From Deltaproteobacteria bacterium (lineage in GTDB: Bacteria; Myxococcota_A; Polyangia; Haliangiales; Haliangiaceae): DNA of 36,513 nt. Below the pieces are notes generated by a model. The model was given only the letters and a program-made list of their open reading frames with translations. It had not been told where the DNA came from and ran no database searches. The translations under genes and the position numbers were made by a program. Below, in pieces: positions 16,587-26,737 of the stretch. Every line of letters starts with the position of its first letter. The stretch's first letter is position 1. The stretch is from positions 1 through 36,513 of the forward strand of contig JAIOQA010000240.1 of NCBI GenBank assembly GCA_021413675.1, in the 5' to 3' direction.

Positions 16587-17232
16587 GGCGGTCGCGATCG
16601 GGGTGATCGCCGCGCTGGTCGCGCTGGTGCTCGCCGATGCGCTCGCGGCGCGCGCCGGCGTGGTCGCGGGCGCGATCCCGCGGACCGACGGCCCGTGGCT
16701 GTGGGTCGCGTCGCGGGCGGCGGCGGTCGCGGCGTTCGTGGCGCTGACCTTCGAGGTCGCGTTCGGCCTCGCGGTCTCGACCGGCGCAGGCGATGGCTGG
16801 GTCGGGCGGGCGCGCGCGGTCGACATCCACGGCTGGCTGTCGACCGTGACGCTCGTGCTGATCGCCGGCCACGCGCTCGCGCTCCTGGGCGACGGCGCGG
16901 TGCGCTTCGACGCGCTCGACGCGGTCGTGCCGTTCGCGGCGCGCTACCGTCCGGTCGCGGTCGCCGCTGGCGTGCTCGCGGCCTGGCTCGCGGTCGCGGT
17001 GCACCTGAGCTTCGGGCTGCGCAAGCGGATCGGCCCGCGCTGGTGGCGCCGCCTGCACCACGCGACCTTCGCGCTGTTCGCGCTCGCGGTCGCCCACGGC
17101 CTGGCCGCGGGCAGCGACGGTGATCGCCCGTGGATGCGCGGGCTCTACCTCGGCGCGGTCGCGCTGGTCGGCGGGCTCACGCTCGCGCGGCTCGCGCCGC
17201 TGATGAAGCGCGGCTGGCCCGCACGACCTTGA
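16579..17232 (+). CDS. Ferric-reductase-like haem membrane protein
   Basis: A protein of about 217 residues with six hydrophobic segments. Histidines occur where ferric-reductase-like (PF01794, MsrQ-like) proteins ligate haem: IHGW, AGHAL, LHHATF and AVAHGL on two facing helices. A basic loop (LRKRIGPRWWRR) marks the cytoplasmic side. It probably passes electrons across the inner membrane. No FAD/NADPH domain is attached. The ATG at 16579 with GAGG six bases before it is preferred; ATG 16558 would add seven residues. It overlaps the end of apbE. Its 3' end overlaps the P-type ATPase gene on the other strand by 56 bases. Confidence 0.83.
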   Translation: MRKAVAIGVIAALVALVLADALAARAGVVAGAIPRTDGPWLWVASRAAAVAAFVALTFEVAFGLAVSTGAGDGWVGRARAVDIHGWLSTVTLVLIAGHALALLGDGAVRFDALDAVVPFAARYRPVAVAAGVLAAWLAVAVHLSFGLRKRIGPRWWRRLHHATFALFALAVAHGLAAGSDGDRPWMRGLYLGAVALVGGLTLARLAPLMKRGWPARP

Positions 17233-19741
17233 GCAGCTCGAACCACGCGGTGCCCAGCGCCGTCGCGCCCAGGCAGATCGCGACATCGATCGGGTGGAGC
17301 ACGTCGAAGCGGAACAGCGCGCGCGCCGCGGGCACGTACAGCGCGATCGCGAGGAACGCCAGCGCGCCGCCGCCGACCCACCACAGGGCCGGGTTCTTCG
17401 GGCCGCGGCCCAGCGCCGAGCCGTGCCAGGTGCGGTTGCTGATGATGAGGCCGAGGTTGGCGAGGATGAGGATCGTGAAGGTGAACGCGCGGGCCTCCGC
17501 GTCGCCGCGCCCGCCGTAGTGGGCGATCGCGAACGCCCCGAGCAGGATCGCGGTCACGCTCGCGCCCAGCGACAGGCTGATGAGCAGCAGCTGCCGCCCG
17601 AAAAGCCGCGCCGCGGCGGGGCGGGGCGGGCGCTTCATGACGCCAGCCTCGTCGGGCTCGGCCTCGAACACGATCGAGCACGCCGGATCGATCACGAGGT
17701 GCAGGAACGCGATGTGGATCGGCATGAGCACGAGCGGCCAGCCGACCAGGATCGGGACCACCGTGAGCGCGAGCACCGGCAGGTGGATCGCGAGGATGTA
17801 GGCCAGCGCCTTCTGCAGGTTGTCGTAGATCCGCCGGCCGGTCCGCACTGCGGTGACCAGCGACGCGAAGTCGTCGTCGAGCAGCACCAGCTGCGCGGCC
17901 TCGCGCGCGACGTCGGTGCCGCGCCCGCCCATCGCGATGCCGATCGTCGCGGCCTTGAGCGCCGGGGCGTCGTTGACGCCGTCGCCGGTCATCGCGACGA
18001 TCTCGCCCTGGGCCTTGAGCGCCTGGACGATGCGCAGCTTCTGCTCGGGCATGATGCGCGCGAAGATGCCGATGCCATCGATGCGCGCGGCCAGCGCCGC
18101 GTCGTCGAGGGTCGCCAGCTCGGCGCCGGTCATGAGCGGCGCGTCGCCCAGGCCGACCTGGCGCGCGATGCTCTGCGCGGTCGCGGGGTAGTCGCCGGTG
18201 ATGATCACCACGCGGATGCCGGCTTCGCGGCACTCGGCGATCGCCGCGGGCACGGTCGCGCGCACCGGATCGGCGAGCCCGACCAGGCCGACGAACGTGA
18301 GCGCCAGCTCGGTCGGATCGTCGGGCACCTCCTCGTCGGGCGCGAGCGCGCCGCGCGCGACGGCGAGCACCCGCAGGCCGTCGCCAGCCATCGTCTCGGC
18401 AGCGCCGGTGATCGCCGCCGCTGCCGCCGCGTCGACCCGACACGCGCGCGCGACCGCCTCGGGCGCGCCCTTGCAGGCGACCACGATCGCGCCGTCGTCG
18501 CCGCGCCAGATCTGGATCACCGTGAGCCGCTCGCGGCTGATCGGATACTCGCGGACCAGGGTCCAGCTCGGGTGCAGGTGCTCGGTGCCGGCGAGGTGGG
18601 CGTGGGCGAGCTGGGTGAACGCGACCTCCATCGGATCGAAGGGATCCTTGCGGCTGGCCAGGACCGCGTACTCGACGATCGCGTGGACCTCCTCGGGCAG
18701 GAGATCGCGATCGAGCCGCGCGACCTCGAAGCGCACGCCGTCGGCCTCGAGCCGGCTCACGGTCATGCGGTTCTCGGTGAGCGTGCCGGTCTTGTCGACG
18801 CACAGGACCGTCACCGAGCCCAGCGCCTCGACCGCCGGGATGCGGCGGGTGAGCACCCGGCGGCGCGACAGCCGCCACGCGCCCAGCGCGAGGAAGATCG
18901 TGACGACCACCGGGAACTCGTTGGGCAGGATCGCCATCGCCAGGGTCAGGCCGGCGAGGATCCCGCCCAGCCAGTCGTGGCGGGTGAGGCCGTAGACCAC
19001 GACCACCGCGATCGACAGCGCGCCGGCGACCAGCGCCAGCTTCCAGACCAGGGCCTGGGTCTCGCGCTGCAGGCGGGTGTCCTCGGTGGCGGTCGCGCCC
19101 AGCACCGTGCCGATCCGGCCCATCTCGGTCGCGGCGCCGGTCGCGGTGACCTCGGCGAGCGCGGTGCCCTGCACGACCAGCGTGCCGGCGAACACGAACG
19201 GCTGGCCCTCGCCGCCGGGGCGCGCGGCGGGCGGGGCGAGGCCGGGCTCGATCACGCCCTTGCCGACCGCGACCGACTCGCCGGTCAGCAGCGACTCGTC
19301 GATCGTGCAGTGGCTGGTCGCGAGGATGCGCGCGTCGGCGGCGACGCGATCGCCCTCGCTGATCACCAGGATGTCGCCGCGCACGACCTCGCGGCCGGCG
19401 ATGCGGCGCTGCGCGCCCTCGCGGATCACCAGCGCGCGCGGGCTGGCGAGCTCGCGCAGCGCCTCGACCGCGCGCTCGGTCTTGCGCTCCTGGTACAGCG
19501 TGATGGCGACGATCAGGCCCACGAAGCCGACCAGCATCAGCGCCTCTTCGCGGTCGCCGAGGACGAAGTAGATCGCGCCGCAGCCGATGAGCAGCGCCGT
19601 CATCGGCTCGCGCACGACGTCGCGCAGCCCGTGCCAGAACGTGCGGCGGTGCGCGGTCGGCAGCTCGTTGGGGCCGTCGGCCGCGAGCCGGGCGGCGGCG
19701 CCCGCGTGGGTCAGGCCGGTGACGGTGGTGATGTCGAGCAT
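17177..19741 (-). CDS. Cation-transporting P-type ATPase (type II-like)
   Basis: An 854-residue P-type ATPase. An N-terminal cation ATPase domain is present ([20 protein letters not shown]). The actuator motif TGES is at 153-156, the phosphorylation site DKTGTLT has D316, a KGAPE nucleotide-binding motif is seen, and the hinge is [14 protein letters not shown]-terminal membrane block of about six helices follows. The length and order fit the PII group (Ca2+ or related cations). The helix-4 motif is LPNEFP where SERCA-type pumps have PEGLP, and helix 6 reads HLVID where SERCA has NLVTD. The ion carried therefore cannot be called. It overlaps the ferric-reductase-like gene tail to tail. The Ala/Arg-rich last 12 residues may be a dispensable extension. 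Confidence 0.93.
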   Translation of the reverse strand: MLDITTVTGLTHAGAAARLAADGPNELPTAHRRTFWHGLRDVVREPMTALLIGCGAIYFVLGDREEALMLVGFVGLIVAITLYQERKTERAVEALRELASPRALVIREGAQRRIAGREVVRGDILVISEGDRVAADARILATSHCTIDESLLTGESVAVGKGVIEPGLAPPAARPGGEGQPFVFAGTLVVQGTALAEVTATGAATEMGRIGTVLGATATEDTRLQRETQALVWKLALVAGALSIAVVVVYGLTRHDWLGGILAGLTLAMAILPNEFPVVVTIFLALGAWRLSRRRVLTRRIPAVEALGSVTVLCVDKTGTLTENRMTVSRLEADGVRFEVARLDRDLLPEEVHAIVEYAVLASRKDPFDPMEVAFTQLAHAHLAGTEHLHPSWTLVREYPISRERLTVIQIWRGDDGAIVVACKGAPEAVARACRVDAAAAAAITGAAETMAGDGLRVLAVARGALAPDEEVPDDPTELALTFVGLVGLADPVRATVPAAIAECREAGIRVVIITGDYPATAQSIARQVGLGDAPLMTGAELATLDDAALAARIDGIGIFARIMPEQKLRIVQALKAQGEIVAMTGDGVNDAPALKAATIGIAMGGRGTDVAREAAQLVLLDDDFASLVTAVRTGRRIYDNLQKALAYILAIHLPVLALTVVPILVGWPLVLMPIHIAFLHLVIDPACSIVFEAEPDEAGVMKRPPRPAAARLFGRQLLLISLSLGASVTAILLGAFAIAHYGGRGDAEARAFTFTILILANLGLIISNRTWHGSALGRGPKNPALWWVGGGALAFLAIALYVPAARALFRFDVLHPIDVAICLGATALGTAWFELLKVVRASRASSAARAARA

Positions 19742-19865
19742 GCGTCTCTGTGGAGATGTAAGTCTCGTGCCAGCTGTGCGGCCGATTCTGCGTCAGACGC
19801 CCGCACGAGGTGCGTTCCGCGCGGGTCGCGCGCAGCCGCTGCGCGGTCATCGATCGTCACGACGG

Positions 19866-19919
19866 TCAGACCGCGCCCAGCACGACCAGCACCAGCTCGG
19901 CGGCCCCGCCCGCGGTCAC
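19866..19919 (-). pseudogene. Displaced C-terminal remnant of a pirin-like gene
   Basis: In the frame one base off the pirin ORF, the sequence beginning AVTAGGAAELVLVVLGAV and ending in a stop at 19866 resembles the usual C-terminal strand of YhaK-type pirins (AELLLFDL-like). It directly abuts the point where the main frame stops at 19916. The simplest reading is that a short internal deletion with a frame change shortened the gene and left this tail out of frame. Confidence 0.45.
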
Positions 19920-20485
19920 CGCACGTGGATCCAGGCGAGGTGGCCCGGTCCGAGCCCGTGGACGAGGTGCTGGCCCTCGGTGACCAGCGCAGCGAACACC
20001 TGCGCGTCCTGGCCCAGCGGCAGCGCGCCGCGGCCGCCGTCGCGCGCCGCGACCAGGCACCAGCGCCCGCGCCGGTCGGCGGCGCTGAACCGCCGCAGGC
20101 CCGTCCCTGGCGAGGGCTGGTCGGCCCGCAGCCAGACCTGCAAGGCGCGCGCGTCGTCGGCGACCGAGGGGTTGGTCGCGCGGTGGTCGCTGCCGCGGGG
20201 CAGCGCGCCGCGATGGACCTCGCCGGCGGTCACGACCTCGGCCCGCCCGGTCGCGTCGGCGCAGGTCACGACGCCCGCGAGCACCAGCGTGATCGCGAGG
20301 ACGTCGTCGCGCGTGCCGCGGGCCAGGCTCGCACCCGGATCGAGGCGGAGCTCGTCGATCCGGACCAGCGGCGCGAACGCCGCGGCCAGCAGATCGGCGC
20401 GGTCGTCGCCGGCGAACGTCGCCCAGCGATCGAACGCCCGCTCGCGGGTGTGGCGGCGCTCGTCGCTGCGGCGGGGTGTGATCAT
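19916..20485 (-). CDS. Pirin-like (YhaK-type) bicupin, probably shortened
   Basis: A 189-residue protein following the YhaK/pirin pattern: MITPRRSDER start, first cupin with AEVVTAGEVHRGALPRGSDHRATNPS, then ALQVWLRADQ, FSAADRRGRWCLVA, LPLGQDAQVFAALV and LAPGHLAWIHV-like end. Family members run to about 230 residues. Here the frame stops right after AWIHVR, in the second cupin. Of the usual metal ligands, the HPHRD-type pair is replaced by RGTRDD and only the later His is kept, so metal binding is doubtful. The ATG at 20485 lies 20 bases downstream of the groEL stop, so both are probably co-transcribed. It may be a decaying gene or a non-enzymatic variant. Confidence 0.7.
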   Translation of the reverse strand: MITPRRSDERRHTRERAFDRWATFAGDDRADLLAAAFAPLVRIDELRLDPGASLARGTRDDVLAITLVLAGVVTCADATGRAEVVTAGEVHRGALPRGSDHRATNPSVADDARALQVWLRADQPSPGTGLRRFSAADRRGRWCLVAARDGGRGALPLGQDAQVFAALVTEGQHLVHGLGPGHLAWIHVR

Positions 20486-20505
20486 CGCAGCCCGACCGTG
20501 GGCCC

Positions 20506-22140
<1,635 letters not shown>

Positions 22141-22233
22141 GCCCCGGCCCTCTGCACCCGTCGCGCCACCGGGCGCCGCGTATGAATCCGGCCGCCTGCG
22201 TCGACGGACGCGCACGAAGGCCGCGGCGATCCC

Positions 22234-22262
22234 ATCAAAGTGACGTACCCTGTCGCTCACAA
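22234..22262 (-). promoter_or_regulatory. Candidate groEL promoter
   Basis: On the minus strand TTGTGA (22262-22257) and TTTGAT (22239-22234) stand 17 bases apart; each matches the consensus at four of six positions. Transcription would start near 22227, giving a leader of about 87 bases. The -35 lies within the dyad at 22254-22268. Confidence 0.35.
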
Positions 22263-22268
22263 TGAGCG
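22254..22268 (+). promoter_or_regulatory. Dyad between groEL and the sigma54 activator
   Basis: CGCTCA (22254-22259) and TGAGCG (22263-22268) form a perfect inverted repeat around CAA. It lies 7 bases before the preferred ATG (22276) of the activator and overlaps the proposed -35 of groEL, a good position for an operator acting on both genes. It is not a CIRCE box. Confidence 0.4.
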
Positions 22269-22275
22269 GATCGTG

Positions 22276-23952
22276 ATGCGCGCCCACGATCTCAGCCTCG
22301 ACGAGCTGCTCGAGCTGGATCCCGACGGCGGTGTCATCCGCTTCGCGGGCCAGCGCGCGCTGCTCATCGACGCGGTGGCGATGGGCCTGTTGCGCAAGTA
22401 CCTGGTCGAGAACTTCGGGCTGACCGCGGCGCGCACGGTGCTCACGCAGTTCGGGTTCGCGCACGGGTGGCGCATGGCCGACGCGCTCGCCTCGACGTTC
22501 ACGTGGGCGAGCGACGAGGAGTGGCGCAAGGCCGGGACCCGCATGCCGACGCTCGAGGGCCTGTTTCGCGTCGAGCCCGGCGGCGGGCCGCTGTCCAAGG
22601 CGGGCGCGATGCTGGTCGGATCGTACGAGGCCGAGCAGCACCTGCTGCATTTCGGGCGCGCCGAGGTGCCGGTGTGCTGGACGATCGCGGGCCTCATCAG
22701 CGGCTACCTCAGCCGGGTCGCGGGCACCGAGACCTTCGTGCTCGAGAGCCGCTGCCTCGGCAAGGGCGACGCCGCCTGCCAGGTGCTCGCGCGGTCGCGC
22801 GAGGCGTGGGGCGAGGAGCGCGCCGACGAGCTGCGCTTCTACGAGCCCAGCCGGCTCGCCGACTGCCTCGACGTGTCGCTCGCGCGGGTGACCGAGACGC
22901 TCAAGGCCGCCGAGCGCAAGCTGCGCGGCCACCAGCGCGCGCTGGTCCGGGTCGCGCGGGTCGCCAGCACCGACGCGCCGCTCGGCATCGTCGCGATCAG
23001 CGCGGCGATGCGGCAGGTCGTCGATCTCGCGCAGCGGGTCGCGAAGGTCGACTCGACCGTGCTCATCACCGGCGAGAGCGGCGCGGGCAAGGAGCGGATC
23101 GCGCGGCTCCTGCACGACGAGTCGACGCGCGCGGCCGGGCCGTTCATCGCGGTCAACTGCGGCGCGATCGCCGAGACCCTGCTCGAGAGCGAGCTGTTCG
23201 GCCACGCGAAGGGCGCGTTCACCGGCGCGACCCAGGATCGCCCCGGGCTGTTCGAGGCCGCCAGCGGCGGCACGCTGCTCCTCGACGAGGTCGGCGAGGT
23301 CTCGCCGGGGATGCAGGTCAAGCTCCTGCGCGCGCTGCAGGAGCGCGAGGTCCGCCGGGTCGGCGAGAACACCAGCCGCAAGATCGACGTGCGCGTGGTC
23401 GCCGCGACCAACCGCGATCTCGCCCAGGGCGTCGCCGGCGGCGCGTTCCGGCAGGATCTCTACTACCGGCTCAAGGTCGTCGAGCTGCACGTGCCGCCGC
23501 TGCGCGCGCGCAAGGACGACATCCTCGCGCTCGCCCGCGTGTTGCTCGCCGAGGCCGCGGTGCGCCTGCGCCGGCCGATCGCGGGCATGGTGCCGGCGGT
23601 CGCCGATCAGCTGGTGCGCTACGCGTGGCCGGGCAACGTGCGCGAGCTCGAGAACGCGATGGAGCGGGCGGTCGCGCTGGCCCGCGGCACCCGGGTCGAG
23701 CTCGACGATCTGCCCGAGGAGATCCGCCAGGCGTTCCCGGCGCCGATCGCGACCCGCGGCGCGGTGCAGCCGCTCGCGGCGATCGAGCGCGACTACATCC
23801 TCGCGGCGCTGGCGCAGAACGGCGGCAACCAGACCCAGACCGCGGCCCAGCTCGGCATCGGCTCGGCCACGCTCTACCGCAAGCTCAAGCAGTTCGCGGC
23901 GGCGGCGGGGCGTCCGCGAGCGCCGCGGTCCCGCCGTGCACCAGCGCGGTGA
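22276..23952 (+). CDS. Sigma54-dependent activator with XylR_N and V4R sensor domains
   Basis: A protein of about 558 residues. An N-terminal XylR/DmpR-type domain (about 15-115: [20 protein letters not shown] and [11 protein letters not shown]) is followed by a V4R small-molecule-binding domain (about 115-175, with [14 protein letters not shown]) and a linker. The AAA+ domain follows: Walker A GESGAGKE near 266, sigma54-contact loop GAFTGA near 313, Walker B LLLDEVGE and arginine-finger segment YRLKV. A Fis-type helix-turn-helix ends it (about 510-545). It would activate sigma54 promoters when an aromatic or similar ligand binds. ATG 22276 is preferred over GTG 22240 because of the upstream GAGCGGA. 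The last 68 bases overlap the TetR-type gene on the other strand. The target is unknown. Confidence 0.93.
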   Translation: MRAHDLSLDELLELDPDGGVIRFAGQRALLIDAVAMGLLRKYLVENFGLTAARTVLTQFGFAHGWRMADALASTFTWASDEEWRKAGTRMPTLEGLFRVEPGGGPLSKAGAMLVGSYEAEQHLLHFGRAEVPVCWTIAGLISGYLSRVAGTETFVLESRCLGKGDAACQVLARSREAWGEERADELRFYEPSRLADCLDVSLARVTETLKAAERKLRGHQRALVRVARVASTDAPLGIVAISAAMRQVVDLAQRVAKVDSTVLITGESGAGKERIARLLHDESTRAAGPFIAVNCGAIAETLLESELFGHAKGAFTGATQDRPGLFEAASGGTLLLDEVGEVSPGMQVKLLRALQEREVRRVGENTSRKIDVRVVAATNRDLAQGVAGGAFRQDLYYRLKVVELHVPPLRARKDDILALARVLLAEAAVRLRRPIAGMVPAVADQLVRYAWPGNVRELENAMERAVALARGTRVELDDLPEEIRQAFPAPIATRGAVQPLAAIERDYILAALAQNGGNQTQTAAQLGIGSATLYRKLKQFAAAAGRPRAPRSRRAPAR

Positions 23953-24526
23953 GCGTGCGGAGGAACTCGGGCTCGGCGAGGCGCGCCGGATCCTCGTCGA
24001 TGATCCGGGCGATCACGCCCTCGATCGCGGCGCACACCAGCTCGGCCTGCCGGACCGCGGCGAGGTCAGGCTCGCGATCGCCGGCGAGCAGGCGCGCGAT
24101 CGTCCGCGCGCCCCGCGCCGAGGCGGTCCGCACCAGCGGGCGCTCGTCGGTGCCGGCGAGGGCAGGGCGTAGCGCCCGCGACACCGGCGCGCGCGCGACC
24201 TTGACCGCGACGAACGCGCGGATCACGTGGGCGATCGCGTCGGGCAGCGGCGCGCCGCGGACCTCGGCGGCCGCGGCCTCGACCGCGTCGATGGCGATCG
24301 CGAGGTGGTCGGCGAGCAGGCCCATGATCAGCGCCTCGCGGTTGGCGAAGTACTGGTAGAGCGTGCCGACCGAGACCCCGGCGACCTCGGCGACGCGGGT
24401 CGTGGTCAGCGCGGCCGCGCCCTCGCGATCCAGAACCTGAAACGTGGCCTGGACGATCGCCTTCACGGTGTCGCGCGAGCGGCCCTGAACCGGGCGCTTC
24501 CGCCAGGTTGGCGCGGTCAGCGGCAA
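23885..24526 (-). CDS. TetR-family repressor
   Basis: A protein of about 213 residues. The N-terminal helix-turn-helix reads [18 protein letters not shown] and then [18 protein letters not shown] (about 35-52), typical of TetR/AcrR repressors. The rest is an all-helical ligand domain, ending in a Pro-rich tail. No ATG lies near the domain start. TTG at 24526 puts 10 residues before the conserved part, the family norm, and has GGA nine bases upstream. ATG at 24607 would add 27 unrelated residues and swallow the palindrome at 24552-24563. It is divergent from a short-chain dehydrogenase gene, its most likely target. Confidence 0.88.
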   Translation of the reverse strand: MPLTAPTWRKRPVQGRSRDTVKAIVQATFQVLDREGAAALTTTRVAEVAGVSVGTLYQYFANREALIMGLLADHLAIAIDAVEAAAAEVRGAPLPDAIAHVIRAFVAVKVARAPVSRALRPALAGTDERPLVRTASARGARTIARLLAGDREPDLAAVRQAELVCAAIEGVIARIIDEDPARLAEPEFLRTLTALVHGGTAALADAPPPPRTA

Positions 24527-24551
24527 TGCGAATTCCGATCGCGCCGGGCCG

Positions 24552-24563
24552 CCACCATGGTGG
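24552..24563 (+). promoter_or_regulatory. Candidate TetR-type operator
   Basis: CCACCATGGTGG is a perfect 12-base palindrome in the 127-base gap between the TetR-type gene (TTG start 24526) and the divergent dehydrogenase gene (24654). Position and symmetry suit a TetR dimer controlling both genes. Confidence 0.45.
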
Positions 24564-24653
24564 GGCGTGGTCGCGACATCCCGGGTTCGCGATCGCGGTG
24601 CGCTCATCTCCCAGAATCTGCCCGATCGCCGGGCCCTCGTCCAACGGAGCTCC

Positions 24654-25580
24654 ATGCCCAACGTCCTCGTCATCGGCGCGTCCACCGGTCTCGGTCGCGC
24701 CACCGCGCGCGCCTTCCTCCGCGCCGATGCCACCGTGGTCGCCGCCGGTCGCGACGTCGACGCGATCCGCGCCGCGCTCGCCGGCCCGGCGCCGGTCGCG
24801 ATCGGGAAGGTCGATCTCGCCGACCTCGCCGACGTCCACCGGTTCGCGCGCGCGACCGCGGCCGGCCCGCCGCTCGACGCGATCGTCTGCAACGCCGGCG
24901 TGCAGGTCGCGCGCGGCCACGCGCGCAGCGCCGACGGCCACGAGCTCACGTTCGCAGTCAACCACCTCGCCCACGCGGCGATCGCGCTGACGCTCGTCCC
25001 GCACCTGCGGCCCGGCGCGCGGGTCGTGTTCATCGGCTCGGGCACGCTCGATCCGCGCGATCGCGGCGCGCGGCGCTTCGGCTTCCGCGGCGGCCAGTAC
25101 ACGACCGCGCGCGCGCTCGCCGACGGCGCTGGCGATCCGGCGGTCGACGAGGCGCAGCACGGCCGCGATCGCTACGCGACCAGCAAGCTGTGCAACCTGC
25201 TCATGATGGCCGAGCTCGCGCGGCGCGTTCCGGCGGCGCAGGTCGGGTTTCACGCGCTCGATCCCGGGCTGATGCCGGGCACCAACCTCGCGCGCGATCG
25301 CAGCTGGATCGAGCGCCTGCTGTGGCGCACGGTGATGCGCGCGGCGGTCCCGCTGATCCCGGGCGCGAGCACCGCGCGGCGCTCGGGCGCGGCGGTGGCG
25401 TGGCTCGCGACCGATCCGGCGCTCGCGGGCCAGACCGGCCGATACGTCGACTACCGGCGGCGCGTGATCGAGCCCTGGGAAGGCGCGCGCCGCACCGACT
25501 GGGCGGCGGACCTCTACGCGGGGACGATCGCCCTGGCCGGGATCGATCCGGCGGCGCTGCCGTCGATGTTGCGGCCGTAG
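24654..25580 (+). CDS. Short-chain dehydrogenase/reductase (protochlorophyllide-reductase-like subgroup)
   Basis: A 308-residue SDR oxidoreductase. The NAD(P)-binding motif GASTGLGRA is at residues 8-16, NAGV near 84-87, and the catalytic YATSK (Tyr and Lys) near 174-178, with an upstream Ser in FIGSGT. The length and the long insert after the Ser resemble the retinol-dehydrogenase/protochlorophyllide-reductase-like subgroup. The substrate cannot be named. The ATG at 24654 has CGGAG eight bases upstream. It is divergently paired with a TetR-type repressor, a common arrangement for inducible detoxification or catabolic enzymes. No other enzyme of a pathway follows in the same operon; the next gene is a lipoprotein 48 bases on. 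Confidence 0.9.
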   Translation: MPNVLVIGASTGLGRATARAFLRADATVVAAGRDVDAIRAALAGPAPVAIGKVDLADLADVHRFARATAAGPPLDAIVCNAGVQVARGHARSADGHELTFAVNHLAHAAIALTLVPHLRPGARVVFIGSGTLDPRDRGARRFGFRGGQYTTARALADGAGDPAVDEAQHGRDRYATSKLCNLLMMAELARRVPAAQVGFHALDPGLMPGTNLARDRSWIERLLWRTVMRAAVPLIPGASTARRSGAAVAWLATDPALAGQTGRYVDYRRRVIEPWEGARRTDWAADLYAGTIALAGIDPAALPSMLRP

Positions 25581-25628
25581 TGGGGCGCGACGACCCGCGC
25601 CCGTGCGAATCTCCGCGGCGGAGGAATC

Positions 25629-26225
25629 ATGCGAACCATTCGAGGGATGCTGCTGGGACTGTGCGTGTTCGCCGCTGCGTGCGGTGGTGGCGACAAGGCC
25701 AAGGTGCAGAAGGTCAAGGACGCGATGTGCGCCTGCAAGGACAAGGCGTGCGTCGACAAGGTGACCGCCGACTCCAAGGACGTCGCCGAGGCGCTGACGA
25801 AGAAGTACGCGAGCGAGAAGGATGTCCCCGCGGACATCAAGACGCTCATGGACGACATCGAGAAGTGCGAGGCCAAGGCCAACGAGGGCGAGTTCGGCGC
25901 CAAGGTCACCGCGATGGCCGACGCCGCCTGTGCCTGCAAGGACAAGGCGTGCATCGAGAAGGTCATGAGCGACATGGCGGCGCTCGGCAAGGACGCCGCG
26001 GCCACGAAGCCGTCGGACGCGATGATGAAGGACGCCCAGCGCATGGCCGAGTGCGCCCAGAAGATCATGGCGGCCGAGGCCCCGCCGCCGCCGCCGCCGG
26101 CTGACCCGGCCGCTGGCTCGGGCAGCGGCTCGGCGGATCCCGCGGCCGGTTCGGGCAGCGGCTCGGCGGACCCCGCGGCCGGATCGGGCAGCGGCTCCGC
26201 CGCCGAGCCCGCGCCCGCGCACTGA
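25629..26225 (+). CDS. Lipoprotein with duplicated CxCx4C motif and Gly/Ser repeat tail
   Basis: A 198-residue protein. The signal ends in AAAC (Cys near residue 18). The mature part holds two copies of a helical unit, each with CACKDKAC (about residues 33-40 and 98-105) and a later single Cys (EKCEAK, AECAQK), giving four Cys per unit. The unit is Lys/Asp/Ala-rich. A run of six Pro and three 11-residue repeats of the form ADPAAGSGSGS (158-190) form the C-terminal tail. The family is not recognised. The paired four-Cys units could form disulfide-linked helical hairpins or bind metal; that is inference. GGAGGA precedes the ATG at 25629. Confidence 0.85.
   Translation: MRTIRGMLLGLCVFAAACGGGDKAKVQKVKDAMCACKDKACVDKVTADSKDVAEALTKKYASEKDVPADIKTLMDDIEKCEAKANEGEFGAKVTAMADAACACKDKACIEKVMSDMAALGKDAAATKPSDAMMKDAQRMAECAQKIMAAEAPPPPPPADPAAGSGSGSADPAAGSGSGSADPAAGSGSGSAAEPAPAH
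26100..26198 (+). repeat. Three tandem 33-base repeats in a lipoprotein gene
   Basis: Units at 26100-26132, 26133-26165 and 26166-26198 each encode (A)DPAAGSGSGS. They differ only at a few third positions. The tract probably varies in copy number between strains and encodes a flexible tail. Confidence 0.9.
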
Positions 26226-26298
26226 CAGGCGCCGCGAGCTCATTCGGGCGGCCCGGAGTGGCGCCCGGGTGGCGCTCGGGTTGCACTTCACCGTCGGG

Positions 26299-26730
26299 AT
26301 GCATCCATCGCTTCGTCCGACGATCGCGTTCCTGGTGTTGACCGTCGCCGCGCCGCTCGTGGGCGCGTGTGGCAGTGACGGCCCACCGCCACCGACCTGC
26401 ACCGGCACCTCGTGTGCGTGCGACCCCGGCACGAGCTGCGATCTCGGCGGCTCGACCTGCGCGGGATCGAGCTGCACGCTCGACTGTCCGATGGACAATT
26501 CCTGCACCGGCGCGTGCGGCGAGTCGTGCAGCGTCGACTGCGGTGGCGGCTCGACCTGCGAGCTGACGGTGGGCCCGAGCAGCAGCATCACGTGTGCGCC
26601 GGACTCGACCTGTGTGATCACGTGTACCGGGAGCTGCTCGATGTCGTGCGGCAACGGCGCGACCTGCTCGCTGCAGTGCAACGGCGAGACCGCGCCGAAG
26701 CCGATCTCCGGCGGCGGCTCGTGCTCCTGA
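26299..26730 (+). CDS. Cysteine-ladder lipoprotein
   Basis: A 143-residue protein. The hydrophobic N terminus ends in LVGAC, so it is a probable lipoprotein. The mature part has 20 more Cys, many spaced as [ST]C-x3-C (SSCTLDC, NSCTGAC, ESCSVDC, STCVITC, GSCSMSC, ATCSLQC). The regular hydrophilic repeats with Cys at fixed positions suggest a small parallel beta-solenoid locked by disulfides on the cell surface. No family name is offered. ATG 26299 is preferred to GTG 26269 because it starts the signal peptide closer to the hydrophobic core. It lies 73 bases after the preceding lipoprotein and may be in the same operon. Confidence 0.8.
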   Translation: MHPSLRPTIAFLVLTVAAPLVGACGSDGPPPPTCTGTSCACDPGTSCDLGGSTCAGSSCTLDCPMDNSCTGACGESCSVDCGGGSTCELTVGPSSSITCAPDSTCVITCTGSCSMSCGNGATCSLQCNGETAPKPISGGGSCS

Positions 26731-26737
26731 GTTGATC

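Noticed and set aside
22150..22168. Sigma54-like TGGCGC-N5-GTGCA upstream of groEL on the minus strand
   Set aside because: It would place the transcription start about two bases before the groEL ATG and remove its ribosome site; two consensus mismatches as well.
22141..22275. CIRCE (HrcA) operator upstream of groEL
   Set aside because: I looked for the TTAGCACTC-N9-GAGTGCTAA pattern and found nothing similar. The dyad present is different.
22141..23490. Long N-terminal extension of the groEL frame
   Set aside because: GroEL begins exactly at the MAAKD start at 22140. The extension is antisense to the sigma54 activator.
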